Positions 34,160 through 47,359 of a DNA stretch of 64,000 bases are shown here, piece by piece. The DNA lies in assembly GCA_905221605.1 (NCBI GenBank), contig CAJNDS010002756.1:124001-188000 (forward strand). The letters run 5' to 3'. How positions within the stretch are numbered: position 1 is the stretch's first letter; each line of letters opens with the position of its first letter. The stretch is from Symbiodinium natans. Lineage: Eukaryota > Sar > Dinophyceae > Suessiales > Symbiodiniaceae. A program made the translations under genes and the position numbers. Below the pieces are notes generated by a model that saw only the letters and a list, made by a program, of their open reading frames with translations, made no database searches and was not told the DNA's origin.

Positions 34160-37100
34160 CACAGGAATCAAGGGCAAGCTGTGTTGGCACAACTTGCTTT
34201 CAAGACATACAGTATGCATGTGGAAGTAGGAGAGGTCTCAGGCAAACATTCAACCACAGAGCAACAGCTGCATGCTGCTGCTTCAGTGTCTGTCTGCCTT
34301 TGAGTGCAGATGTGCTTTCTGTACAAAGCCTGCTCCGGCCATTTGGTCTCAGAATGTCTCAGAACTGTGCTGGGCTTCATCGCCGCTTGGGCATAGAAAG
34401 TGCACGATTTGGGGGAAGCGCCGCACGTCCTGATATGGACAGGGTGCAAAACAGCTGGCAAAAGATGGTCGAAAGACAAAAGCTTCTGTAGCTTTGGCAT
34501 AAGCACACCTGGATGTTGCAGGAGCGCTACACTGGGTCGTCCATGGGCTGGTAGGTGCCTGGCCAGTCCTCTTATGGCGGAGCAGTTGGGTTCAACTCCT
34601 AGACCACAACACTGCAGCTTAACAGGTGCAAGAGCAATCGCGCTGTTTTCACAAGTGGTGCTCCGACATGCAAGAACTGCTAGTGCCTTCTAACACCCCC
34701 ATGAGACTTGATAGACTCTGCAAACTTCATACGGTCAGTCGCTCCAACTGTGCTTGCGGCGAGTGTGTCTGCGGACACTTTGAGTACTTCGAAGTGGAGG
34801 GTGGGTACTCAAAAGAGATGCTTCTTCCCTGCAGTGCAATGCAGGGATGCGTTGTGTCTGCGGAGCCTGAACAGTTGCGTGTATCAATATGCAAACCACT
34901 AAAACCTCGGTTTCGGTGTTGCGATTTGACGGCCTGAAAAAAGCTCAGAAGACCTTGAAGTATACAGGCTTAGCGATAGCGGCTGGTTTCGACACGAAGG
35001 CCCTACAATTGTGTGGCCTGGTGCTGCAAACTCCTTCCCTGACTGTTGCTCAGGGAGTACTTTCGTCCACAATAGGTGCATCGGCTATGCGGTGGAACAA
35101 TGATTTTCGGTGTTGCGCTCCCCTTGAAGGTCAACTTCTGTCGGATTGTACAGCAGGTTTGCTGGGGTTCGTGACACAATGACAATGCCCTAGCCATAAA
35201 CACATTCATGGACGTCTTTTGCCTTCTTGCACCTCATGCGATGGCAAAACACAGTTCGCAAATCTCCTGAAAAATCTCTGTCGAATTGTTCCCGCCCGCT
35301 CTCGTCCATGCCTCTCAGGGCGCAATCATCTGCAACTTGCTGAAGCATCCAACATTGCCAGTGCAAAGGCGCACAATATGCTACTTATTTGTCGCAGTGT
35401 CTACAGCAGCAGTATGGCGCCCCAATGGAGCTGGTCTTAACATCACAGATCGGACGAAAATCAGCGACTTCCCTCCCGAGTCTTTTGTCCCTGACACTTA
35501 CCGCAATCGTGCCTAATACCCAACGGTGTCTCCTACGGAGCCGAAAGGAATAGCAATCAGGGGCAACCAGAGAAGCCAACACAAGAGCATCAGCCTCGCA
35601 GCATTTCATGGCATCTTTCGTCCTGGAGTCAGGAGAAACCAAGGAAAGCTCTGACGTGCAAGCCGTTCACGTCACAAAACCAACTCAACACGACAGCCAA
35701 TGTCCTGTGTCAGACGATTGCGCTCCTGCCCCAAACATGCTTTGGAGGTCCAAAAGCAGGTAACTTTGGTAATCTCTACTCTGAACATGCGAAGATGGGC
35801 CCCCCAGCCTTGACCATCTTCCGAGCTTTGTCTCGCAAGTGTCGTTCGAGGCCCATCTTGTCCTTCAGCAACTTTCATCTTCGGCTAGCAGAGCTTAAGC
35901 AAAGCTTACATGTGCAAGCCAAGGTCAGACTAGCGTTATAATGGCGGAGCAGTCAATGACGTAGTTGGCCTATGCTTTCCACTTATCTGATCTGGCTTCC
36001 AAGTCTCCACTCCGGTGGAAGAGTTGGAATAAGCATGCTGAGCCTCTCGGATTCCATGCTGGGCATTGCCGACATCCGACGAGGAATATCTCTCTGTGTG
36101 GACCTGTGCAGGGCTGCAGTCAACTTAGATTTGTGGGTTGCGTACATGAGAAAAACTGTGCGAGAACGCATCAGCATCCAAACGTGTACAGATGTGACCA
36201 GATTTGCACAGCAGTGGCCTTTCCATCTGCACCTCGAACGGAGGACATTGCAAATGTCTGGCAAGAGTAGCACCCAGCTCCTGACAAAGAATACGCCGCC
36301 GTGCTTCCAAGCTTGCAGATTCGGTCCTGAAGTGGCGGTACTTGTCGGAAGGTCGTTCATCGGGAAGCCCTTGAACATGTCTCCCTCAGACTCAGAATGT
36401 TTCAAAGGTCCGCCACGCCCCCGCTGACGAGGACAGCAATGACGTGAGGACAGCAATTGTTCTGGGCGCGCGGCCGCAATTTGGTCAAACCTGGACATCA
36501 AGCCTCCTCCGAAGGGAGCATTGTTGAAGTCCTGAAGCTCACACTTGTACTCAAATTGTGACACCTCCCGTACGGATGCTCGATATGCTCTCCTTGAATG
36601 GGTCACGACCTCCGAAAACATCCCCAAAAGGAGCTAAAGCGCTCATCTCGGGAAAGCTGGCAGGTTCATAGCCTCGGCGCACGACTGCATGATCAAACCC
36701 CGCATGCATGTTTCTAAGCACCTGGCTTCCATTCCCCCTCACTGAGGGAACACCTCATGCACAAGAAGGATTTTGGTTCAGCCACAGCAACCTCTTCGAT
36801 ACAGCAGAATTTATACAACACCTGTGAGCTGGCATCCGCTGGTGCATGCGAGAAGCGCGATTCGCTTGCACCACGTCGGACAGATCCATATGGTCGAAGT
36901 GCCATGCCCTGAGAGCCAGAACCGACTGGACAGCCCATGAACTTGAAGTGCAAGTCGGTGGAAATATAATGAAACTATAGTGGCTCCCGTCTTCCAGAGC
37001 ATTTAACGTATCAAAGGCATCCACCTTCCTGCGGCCGTTCGGCGCAGAAGGGTCCCATCGCAAACATCAACTTTGAGCCCAGGCGGATCAGTAATTAACC

Positions 37101-40100
37101 AGCTTCTGTTGAAATATGTGCTCGACTCCGCTCGCCACGAATCCTAACCTTGTGGAACATCGCTCCATCGTAGATGGTGACCTTACAGAACAATCGCCAA
37201 ACAACAACTTGAGGAGTCTACCATGATATTGGCAATAATTGGCAGGCTGGATATAAGATACAGAGTGAGTAAGCCATCACCCCCCCTCCCCCCCTCCAAA
37301 TACCTGATTTGAATGGGCACCGATCCCTGGCGCACCCTTGCGACCCATGCCGTGCCAGTAGAGGTTCGAGAGTGCCCAGCCAAGACAAAGTTGAGGCAGT
37401 TTTGCTGCAGCTTTACTATCTTTGTGCTCCCTCTCTGTCAGAGAACTCAGATCCCTGCTGTGCCACGGGCAGTGAAGGAAGGCGCGAATTGAGCTGCCAA
37501 ACCTCCGTGGTGGAAAGAAGACAGAGGCATTGAGGGGACAATGCAGTCGAATCTTAGGACTGGGCAGTCCTTTCGCTTCAAGATTGTCCTTAGTATCAGA
37601 ATTGAGACTTTGCCATCAGACTGCGTCTGGCACAACTTGGTCTGCCATTCCGCAGTCTCTAGGGAGGTCAGTAAGGCAACCCTATGAGATTCTATCAATT
37701 GCTTCGTAGGGCACTGCCCTGCCATGCAGCACCCGCAGTTTTTGCTGCAGCCAAGGATCATTTTGATGGCCGCGCTGGGTGGCCAATCCTCCATGGGATC
37801 AGTTCTAACATTCTAAGCAGACAGAAGCCGGAAATTGCGACACGTCCCGACATGCCCAAGTGTCAGCTGGCTCGGGAAGGCAACATGGCCAGATGAACAA
37901 AAGCCAACGAAACCCGCCAACACCCGCAAAACACTTTGGGCAACCAAGCGAAAAAACAAGGCGCAGAATCTCTCCTCCCGCGTCAGGGACTCGCCAGTGC
38001 ACGGACAGAAGAACGTCGGCCTGGATTGAAGGACATGGCGGAGAACACACATAAACCACAGACGACCACGTGAATGGAAAAACCATCTGCGATCCTGTCC
38101 GTAGTGTAAGATGTGTAAGGCTCCCACCCCATCGACGCAGGCACGTCTTGCAAAGCCGTGTGCACCGAGACGGATAAGCCCTGCTGCTGGCCAAGATGAG
38201 ATGCTCGAACAATGAAGAAACCAACTTAGTTCGAGATGCCTTGAAGTAGTGAACGTCCGGATGTAAGCTCTGATTTGCACCTTCCGTGCAAGTACATCTT
38301 AGCAATGCATGATTGGCTTGCAGCAAGCACTTAATCTCTTAGCTTAGCATGCTCAGCATCGTGCTGCCACTCGAAGAGGTCAATACCTGGGCAACTAGGA
38401 TCCCTGCAGCATGCCACGCACATTGCATTGTAGCAGCTGACTGGGCCCACTACAGTGACATGATCTATGCCAAAGCTGCCGCCGCTTGCCAGGAAGTAGG
38501 AACGAAGCACCTGCAAGCCATGTAGAATCATTGGTATGGTTGACTCGGGTTGCAGAATTCACTTCCAGCAAGTGCTTCATTGCCTTTCTGAAACCTTCTG
38601 CCATCAGGCCTCTAGCACCAAATCGCTGACACCAAGAGTTTTGCGCGAAGAGAACGGCTTTGTAAACGGCAGATAAACCTGCTCGGCAAAGAGTGGGCAA
38701 AAAACACTGCCGAAAAGTCGCTCCAAGGTTCATCTCAGAAGGCTTCCAAAAACATATTGCTGGGTTGTGCCTGATAGCGACCATCATGGAGCTGCTTGGT
38801 GTCGAGCAACTTCTTGTATGCTTTTTCTCTTGACTTTAGTTGGTCAAAGGCCTGCGCTGCAATGCACCGAATCACAAATTTTTGCTAAAACCGCATCAGC
38901 AGGAATCAGCATGAAGTAGCCTTCTGGAACTGATCAAGCTCGCTCAGGTCATAAGCCCCCAGCAACTGCCTTAGGCATCTTAGATTGGTTCTTCCTATTG
39001 GTATGACATGTAACACGTAATTGCCACGACTGTGAAGCCCTACAGTACTGGTTATAACACCGAGGGACACGACGCCGCATCTTTGCAATGTGTCGACAGC
39101 CTTCTTGGCACCATCAGCCACTGAAACTGCGATGCCTGCCGTGCCGACGCCGCATGTCCAAAAAGATCACACAACATGAATGAGTAGCTGCTAGAATGAT
39201 GCCCGACACTGGGCGTCAGGCACCTTCAGAGACGCAGCGATCCGCGCAATCGTGGTGCGCCTCGCCAGTTCATGGCCATAGCCATTAACCACTCGTTGGC
39301 CGACAAGAGCCTCGCTAGGAGCCCGCCTGCAAGGCCGGTGCGAACTGCTCTGCTGGCGCCTCGGCCCAGGCAAAAACTCATCAAAGTTCGGGATGTTCGG
39401 GATGAGGCTGGGGTCAGCTGGCGCCATACATCTGGCGCCATATCATGGGCGCATGGCGGGTGCAGTCTTTGCACCAAATGCGCCGGGCAGGAAGGTGGCC
39501 TCGTGCAGGTTGTGTCGGAACTGTGACGTCAAGCCGCCAAGCCGTCAGGCTGCCGAGTCTCCCACCATGTCCTGTTGACCCCCACCTGGCGAGACCAAGT
39601 TATTTGAAGCCAGAGCAGCACAAGCTACACTCCACACCACTCCATGCCCCTCCACATCACTCCACACCACTCCACACCACTCCACACCACTCCACACTAC
39701 TCCACACTTGCCCACCCAACCAAAAACAACAACTCGAACCGGCCAAGGCGAAGAGAAATCTAGCTTACTGCAGAAGCCCCTCCGATACGGGTTTAGCAAC
39801 AGGAGCCGTCTTGTTGAAATGCCGGTTTCGTTTCAGTGTGTGGGCTTTCGACAAAAGCTGTTCAGCAAACGCTCGGCACTTCTCGTCAAGAGTGTGCACA
39901 GGCGGCGAAGGGTTGCGGGGGATTCTGAACTGAAGAGCTTAGATTTCTCTTGATGACGGCCCAAGGCTCATGCATCAGCACAGCCATGACAGTCATCGAA
40001 ATAAGCTTGGCCGACACCCTCTCTTCTGGGGCAACCTCACTTTTGTTCTAGTCCCGGATACTCGCATCGCCAAGAACCATTCGGAAATGTTCGAAACGAA

Positions 40101-42550
40101 GACCAACACGAGACCGCGGCAACCCGCAGAGTACGCGCGGGACCTCCTACACCCAATCCCCACTCTGTTTGGGAATGAAGTGCCCTCCCAACCTAGGCTC
40201 AGCGGACACAATACTAGGCAGAGATTGTCTCAAGATCTACATGATTGAGAAGGGATGCCCACAATTTCTTTGTGAGTCCGTTTGTTGTTTAATGCCCAAA
40301 TAGTTCCGAGTCTGGAGATGTACATCGGAAGTTTCTGAAATACACTCCCAGAAAATCATGGCAACCCTGCGCGCCAACGAATGTATTCACAGAACGACAA
40401 CAGCAGCGGCGGCGGCGGCAACAGCGATACAAGTGTGTGTTCTGGACAATGCTGCGAATGTACATTTTTTGTGATCTGAGTGCCGAACCACAGCTGCCAA
40501 CACACAACCTTAGTTCAGCATTTTCTATGCACAGTTCAAGCGCGAAATCTTGCCAGGCTCCTACTATGCGGGTGCTTCAGAGTGATGGTCCGGCGAGAAA
40601 ACTTTAGGGGCGGGGAGAGAAGGTACTCAAAAAAATTCGGGGAGTACCAAACTGATGACGGAAGCCGTGTGGTGCAGATTTGTTCATAACCCGAGCTTGG
40701 AAGCACACCTGCATGGTCCGATATGCCAGCTTCTCTTGATTGATGTTTAAGCTGTCGGAACTACCTTGCGTGGCAGCACATAATATGCACTACTAAGCAT
40801 CGTATATGGCATGATAGTGCATGGTACTTTCTGCCGTGGTTGAACTGCCTCGGAACCATCCGAATTTCGCAAAGGCAGACGTGGTGGGAGCTGGACAATG
40901 CTGATCAGCAAGTTGCGGTACCTTTGTTGCCTTTAGGGCTCTCACGCACTTGCCCAACTACAGGAGCCGAAGGACTCTCGGAATTGCCCAACACTGACAC
41001 AGGAACTGAAGCTGCAGGCCTGAAATATATATCTTTTTTTGGTGTTTCAGGGCCTCGTTTGCAGTGTGACTTGCGTTCTTCGCCAGAACAGGCTTTGCCT
41101 TGCTTTGTGTGACAGTCAGATATTCAGACAGAACATAACTATCAGCCCCAACATTCCTTGCTTCAGACTGCGACAGAAGTTCAGGATGGGCACCGCGAGC
41201 AAGACACAGCACTTCCGTGCTTCCGTGCTATGTCTTGGTTGGCCCGGGCCTTCGCTGTCACCAAAGGAGGAACGGAGATTGGTCGATGTCAACCGGCTGT
41301 TTTTTGGTCAGTGGCCATGCAAAACCAGAGTTGCGGGTGGGAAGCCGCATTCCCCTGTTCTACCTCCTGTCGGCACAAGGCAAACAGATGCAAGCAGAGG
41401 ATCCAAAGTTCAAGCTCGACACGGACAAGAGGAATTTCATGGGGACAGCTTGTCGATGCTGCAAATTTCAAAAGAATACTTGGCATGTTGATGTCGGAAG
41501 TGCCGAGGCTCCCGCTGTTCCATGGATGATGCACAAACTGGATGTGCCCCTGGTCCCTGGTAGCCAGTAGAAAAATCGTGAAAAGTCAGGTGTGGGGCAA
41601 CACGGCAACATGATCACATGCCCCGAAACCATGCTTAGGCAAGCGCACCAACGTCACATCCTGCTGCCCTGCAACATACATGAAGTCGGACATAGTTGTG
41701 ACATAACGACTGACACCAATATCTGTGCATCAGCTGCCTGTACATGGTATTGATGACTTCTCTGTCGGAGGGTGTCATCATTGCACACCGAGCAGCGCAA
41801 CTGGGCAGGCTTTGCTGAATGAATCTTCCAAAGCCCAAGTTCAAAGGACTCTACCCGTCGTTCTAGGTGGACTACTCAAAATGAAAGCGGAGCTCGTCAT
41901 CCAGAATGTCCCCACCAGCCGGGACGATCCAGAGTTGCGGCACAAGAACACTGGCCACCTCATGTACACAAGCTCGCGTGAAGATGCATCATTCCTGGAC
42001 CTTCCTGGTCCTTCGTATTTTGGCGCACAGTAGCACTATGCAACACAACGAAGCCACGAAGCTGGACACTCCAGACATCTGTGTTTACATGCCGTCTCAC
42101 AGCACTGTAAGCCAACCACAAAACTCGAAGTCCAGCAGCTTGGTGCCATGAGGACGATTTGATTGTGTCGCGACGTAGCGATGCTAGCAAATGCTTTGAG
42201 GAGTGAGATTGATGCGATTCATTTTCCAAGGCTTCTCATGCGACTGTCTCCCAGATCTTTCTGCCTGTTGTAGCAAAGGCTTCCAAATGCATGTGCTTCG
42301 TTGGCCTCATGCCTATGCCTTCCTGGAGCTACAAGTACCTGCTGTGAAGGCGACAAACTCATTCACTAGCGAGAAAGACTACTTCACAGTCGGGGTGGAA
42401 GGAAAAACATGCAGCCGAAAGTTTAGTTCTGCTTCCCTGCGCGACCGTGCAACACTTCCATCATCGTCACACAGGGGGGCACAGAGGTTCTGACATTGTA
42501 TGACATTGTCCTTACATCCCCGGACTCATGCTCTGGCGTTTTGTCATCCG
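34160..42550 (-). other. Long region with unassigned exon-like segments
   Basis: No gene could be assembled. Several minus-strand segments look coding by residue content and flanking AG/GT signals: near 41760 (TPSDREVINTMYRQ), 41900 (LVPQLWIVPAGGDILDDEL), 39115-38980 (ADGAKKAVDTLQRCGVVSLG then VITSTVGLHSRGNYVLHVIP), 38630 (ARGLMAEGFRKAMKHLLE), 37690 (LIESHRVALLTSLETAEW), 36970 (VDAFDTLNALEDGSHYS), 36700 (GFDHAVVRRGYEPASFPE) and 36530 (CELQDFNNAPFGGG). They share the strand of all other genes, so one or more intron-rich genes probably lie here. I do not recognise a family. Confidence 0.35.
39630..39715. repeat. 10-bp minisatellite CTCCACACCA
   Basis: About eight tandem copies of CTCCACACCA with small variants. 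Confidence 0.9.
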
Positions 42551-42553
42551 TGC

Positions 42554-44431
42554 TCAGGTCGCAAGGAAAGCAGCATCGAATGCTTGAATCGAGACACCCT
42601 CGGAACCTTCGCTCTCTAGGCTGCCATCGCGCAAATGCACTGTGCAACCCTGCTCATCCTGGAACACGCCATCCCCTAGGTTCTTGAGCAAAGAGCAGGA
42701 AGTCACCTTCACTGGTGTCCGTTGCAAGTTGACCAAGGCCAGCCCACAAAGCTGACCTCCAGCGCTTCTCAGCGCAACCAAAAGAAATCCAGGCGGGCCA
42801 CCTGCCTCTAGATAGAGAAGCCCTACTTGAGAGCTAGTTGCGACTTTGGCTAACTTCGCGCGGTATCGAAGGGCTCTGCATATCAGAGGCCCACTCTCCT
42901 GTCAGGGCACGGAAGCATGTCCTAGTCTTCGGAATGCAGTTAGTATGTCACCAGCTTTAGCAACGATGTGTGACTTTGTGACCGTGCCTGACTCTGCAGA
43001 TCATCAGGGTAAACGAGGACCGAGCCATCGTGAAGAGAGAGTAACCAGGCCCAGCAGGCACGGGCAGACAGGCACGAGCCAGACAGTCCGTAAAAGGATC
43101 CAGGGTTCATGACCTGGCAATGAAGGGGAAGACGTTGGACATTCAACTTCTTTCTATCCAACATTGAAAAGCTGCAAAACTGCTGCAACCTCGGACAGGG
43201 AACTAGTGGAGGCTTGGAGCCAGTTTACAACCGAATACAACATAGTAGAAACTAAGTCCTAAGGCCCTCAGAAGACATGTGTGACTCTGAAGCTTAGTGT
43301 TCGTTACCGTCGCAGGATGAACTAAGGCTCAGACCGTGTCATGGTTCCGAGCAAAACGAATAGAGTCGCCAGAGAGGCCGGGAGGCATGTGGAGCTCTGA
43401 ACTTCTTATGTCGAGACCTTCCCATCAAATCACACGAGGATCTATAGCATACTGCACGACCGTTCCAAGGTGCTCCTTTCCCCAGAAAGAGCAGTTACTT
43501 TAACAATTATCTTTCTCCGACAGGCCCCGGCCTTCAGAGTGTGCTGCCTTTGCACATGACACAGCTACACCTTCCTGAGCTGCTGCCGGACCGTTCATCA
43601 GCACGCGATTCATGTACACGGTCAAGGGGAAGTCCGTCGAAGGTATGGCAAGCGATTGCATATATTCATGGTGCATGGGAGCATCCACACTCCTGAGCCA
43701 CAGAACTTGTTGCTCGAACACTGCTCTTCTGCGTGCAACTCGGTTGCCCGTGCCAAGACGTTTAGATAACAACGTTAAACAAAGCCTTTCATGTTCTAGC
43801 CACCCAAGCCAAGTGTCAGAATTTCACCATACGCAAAGAGAAGTTTGCCAGAATTTCGAAGGTAATCCATGTGCTCCGCCAGATGTGCTGGACGCATGTG
43901 TTTGACTGCATCGAAGCGGAAGCCACGCACACCTCAGCAGCTTTGCAGCTTTGCGAGCGCACTGGAAGCACGTCCCAATACGTCCCATGACGTCTGCAAG
44001 TCATTTCAAGCTCCGAACCTGCATCCAAGAGCAGCTGCAAGTGTTGCTGCTGAACTTTGACCACCTTCTCACAGTGCCGCAACTCAGACCATTCGCCATT
44101 GCCCCATCCCTGTCAAGGCTGACGGGTTTGAGATGTGACTACCATGATGCCTGCAAGTCAACACAATTGATCACAATTCAAGAGTAAACAATCCCAAGAC
44201 GATGTTTCCATGTTTCCTCGTAGCGATTGTGATTGTCCCAATGCTCGCCACTCATCTCGAACCAAGGCCACTGGAAGTCTTCAGCGTCGAAGGCAGGACC
44301 GACTGCATCCGATAAACGTCGTTTTAGGGCAGCCAGAAGCTCTTTGGACTTTTGAGCATGCTTCCACTCCTGGCAGCTTGCCACAACCTGAGCGTGGTAG
44401 AACCCAACATGCCATTGGAAGCACCCAACAT

Positions 44432-44489
<58 letters not shown>

Positions 44490-47243
44490 AGCAGTTGCAG
44501 CACTGTTCCTGGGAAAGCCCTCGACGTAAGGCAGCAACCACCATGTGATTGAAGACAACATCGGCTATGATGAGAAGCCCTCTGCGGCTTGCATCTTGGG
44601 TGAGCTTCTCCAGATCGCCCGTAGAGCCCAAGCCATCAATGGTCAGATAATCTTGGGGCTGATAGCGTGTCCACCACTCACCACCTAAGCTTCAATTTAC
44701 GGCATCGGCGGTGGCTGCACATGGCAACAGGTTGCTGCAGGAGTGGCTGCCACTGTGTTGACTTTGCAACCAAGCTTGGCGACTTGGCCTTACAACCCAG
44801 CGGGCAAAGGCTGTAAATCCAAGCCCTTAAAGCCTCAATATCCTTGAACCACTTTAGCCATTCCTCCGAGCCGCCAGCTTTGGACTTTTGCGCTGGGCTG
44901 ATTTGAACAGCTTGAAAGCCCAACTCACCTGCACCGCAACATCGACAGTGCTGCTGATGCAGACCATTGCAGACCATGTACTTCTGCTTGCTTTGTGAAT
45001 GTGCGCCTATGTCCTGAAGGCGATCACAGGTCAATGCAAATGGCCAGTGAAAGGCATGAAACACGCTGTGTGGCACCTCACAAGGGTTGCACGGACTTCA
45101 GCATTCCCAGCTCGCAGGCTCGCAGGTAGAACATACAGGAAACATCACCTAACAGCCCAGCCTCCACAGCGCGCTGGTGGGTGCTCCACGGGATCCAAAG
45201 CTCGGTGCCTGCGGCATGGGCGGCATGGAATCAGCTCAAAGGTTCGTTTTGGGCTGCAAGCGAGACTTGGCAAAGCAAAATATGCAAAGGTACAGAGCCA
45301 TCAAAATAGGTTGGAAACTGAACCTGAGATGAAAGACAAGTTGTCGCATGGCTTTTCGGCTTGGCTCGGCTTGGGGCCTGCACCCAACTCAGCTGCCGGA
45401 GCGTTTCGCGGCACAGCTTGTGGGGGCGGCCATGCTCCTTGAGGTGTCACCTCTGCCTCACCAAAATAGGCCGCATCAAGATGAATGACAAACACGGAAT
45501 CAAATGGCCATGAGCCCACGTGAGGGCACATGAGAGCCAACATGAGCCAACAAACCAACAATCCTACACACGGCAGAAAGAACGCATCTTAGCGTCTCAG
45601 GCCCCACTCATGGTTCCCATTACTTAGTTCCCATTTGGTACCTATTTGGTTCCCCATTTGTTTCCCATTTGGCTCGCGTTGAAAGAACAGCTATTGTTGC
45701 CAACGTTGCTACCGTCACTGCGCAAACCGGTGCCCTGAAAGTTCCGCAAAAATGACAGCATGAAATCATGCATTGCAGTGGGAACGTGACTTGTGCTGCC
45801 TGGCCTTTCCAGCCTCAAAATCATGCACTGCTGTAGATTTCGGCCAATGATGCATTGGGCCCGATTCCTCCCAGATGTAGAGGTTCTTGGCAGCATGGAG
45901 AATACAGTACTTGTACTGCTCGCCGGCTCCAACCTCCAACGCTCTCGAACTTGCATCCCTCACAACTCTCTGGGTGTTCATTGAAAGGGCTTCAGGGACC
46001 TTCAAAGTCTTTAAAGTGCTGTCCTCCAAGCCATCCAGACAGCCTTCCCAGACGGTGGCAGCACCATCCAGGCGGCGCTGCACAAGCTTCGGTGACAACT
46101 TGGGATCCCACGAACCCAACGAGGGAAGACCACCAACCAGGCAACAAACTGCACCATCAAGTTGGCCAGTTTCGGCCGCTTTCGGCGACCGAGCATGGTC
46201 CTTGCTGGGAGCTGATCTGAGACGAGACGAGCTCAGTCACCGACATCTTACTATCAACTACAAGTACAGCGGATGGATTTCATTCAAGAGACCACTCTGA
46301 CCTGGATCATCAACTTCCCACTCGACATTTCGCCAGAAGAGATCTGGGTATTCAATGCTGAATTCCCCGATTCATTGCTTAGTGGGAGGTCACTGTGCTC
46401 GTCTGGGGCTACCTTTCTCACGAGGTCCTTGCCCTTCAATCGCAGACTGACCCAGCCTTGCACCGGCCCGTCTCCAGATAACTTCCGGTAGTGTAGTCTG
46501 TCACTGACGATCTCAACCTCCTGCAACGGTAACTCAAGATGCTTGCGACATATTGTTGCAATGTTTTCGCTAAGAAGACAGCCTTTGCACAGCGACGAAA
46601 ACTGGGAGATACAGCAATATACAGCAAATCAGACTCCTCAAGCAGAGAATTCGCGCTCAGTCGACCCAGCTCCATTGACGTCAAAGTTCGGCTTGCTCGC
46701 ACCAAAATTCCACCCGTATGGCCGCCCACCACCTGCCAGCGGACACACCCATCCGAAGGGGCAGGCGCAGAGGCCGCACCACACTTGGCGCAAGTCGTGT
46801 CGGAGGATGCATCTTCGAAGAGAGCTTGCAATCCTTAGCTGGTATGAAACTATGTCAACACAAACCCAACACCACTTCTACGAGTAAGTCTGAAATCTGA
46901 ACCGCTAGCTGAGAAGCGGAAGTCAACCATGGGCATGGCATGCATGGGACCCTGTTCTTCCCATACGTACTCATGGGTTCGTCCATTCCATATACAAAAT
47001 TTGAACTCCTCGCCGGCCACTTTGGCACCATCCACAACGCCTTCCCATGTCAATACATCATTCCTCACGTTTGGCTGTCGAAGCTTGCACTGGTTGACAA
47101 AACACACAACAAAAGAATTATACTATTTACTCAACACGCACGAAAGAAAAATGCTAATGACCGCAAAGGCAACGGCAGCTGCTGGAGCTTGGGGGAAGCC
47201 TTCGGGTCCCAGCTTCCCAGTGCAGAACTGCTGCCAACTACGC
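42554..47243 (-). CDS. GH13 alpha-amylase with CBM20, SH3b-like and CBM20 domains, multi-exon
   Basis: Starch hydrolase assembled from about 17 small exons. CBM20 no. 1: 47243-47183 (SSSALGSWDPKASPKL) and about 47074-46928 (LTWEGVVDG, EEFKFCIWNG, YVWEEQGP). SH3b-like domain: about 46790-46637 (VVGGHTGGILVRA) and 46520-46413 (IVSDRLHYRKL, GWVSLRLKG). CBM20 no. 2: 46148-46020 (LGSWDPKLSPKL, TVWEG) and 45926-45830 (EQYKYCIL, YIWEESGP). Catalytic barrel: 45065-45007 (VFHAFHWPF), 44928-44875 (GFQAVQISPAQKS), 44684-44542 (EWWTRYQPQDY, region I DVVFNH), 44387-44217, 44109-44019, 43932-43818 (region II GFRFDAVKH; YGEIL with the acid Glu), 43692-43571, 43396-43335 (region IV FARNHDT), 43113-42995, 42875-42554 (C-terminal beta domain, TGA). 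Reading phase agrees at every resolved catalytic junction. Both catalytic Asp and the Glu are present. The N-terminus upstream of 47243 and the linker (about 45480-45340) are unresolved. Confidence 0.88.
44434..44487. repeat. CA dinucleotide microsatellite
   Basis: About 27 CA units. It sits in the amylase intron between the exon ending DVVFNHM (44542) and the next exon (44387). Confidence 0.95.
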
Positions 47244-47359
47244 CTTTGGAATGTGAAATAGGCAAGGAATATAAGAGTTTCGAACATGGGGCGCAACACG
47301 TTGCAACAGCATCGGATTGCTGCAATGCCCTTTCAAAAAGCACCTCCACACGGATACTG

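Noticed and set aside
35983-36627. A 214-codon minus-strand frame
   Set aside because: Only its first part (FEYKCELQDFNNAP) looks coding; the rest lacks protein-like character, so it is treated as an exon-like segment running into non-coding sequence.
43735-43772. Start codon for the minus-strand frame containing FPLTVYMNRVLMN
   Set aside because: The conserved amylase part begins at an AG acceptor at 43692; sequence upstream of it is intron, so this is not a separate gene.
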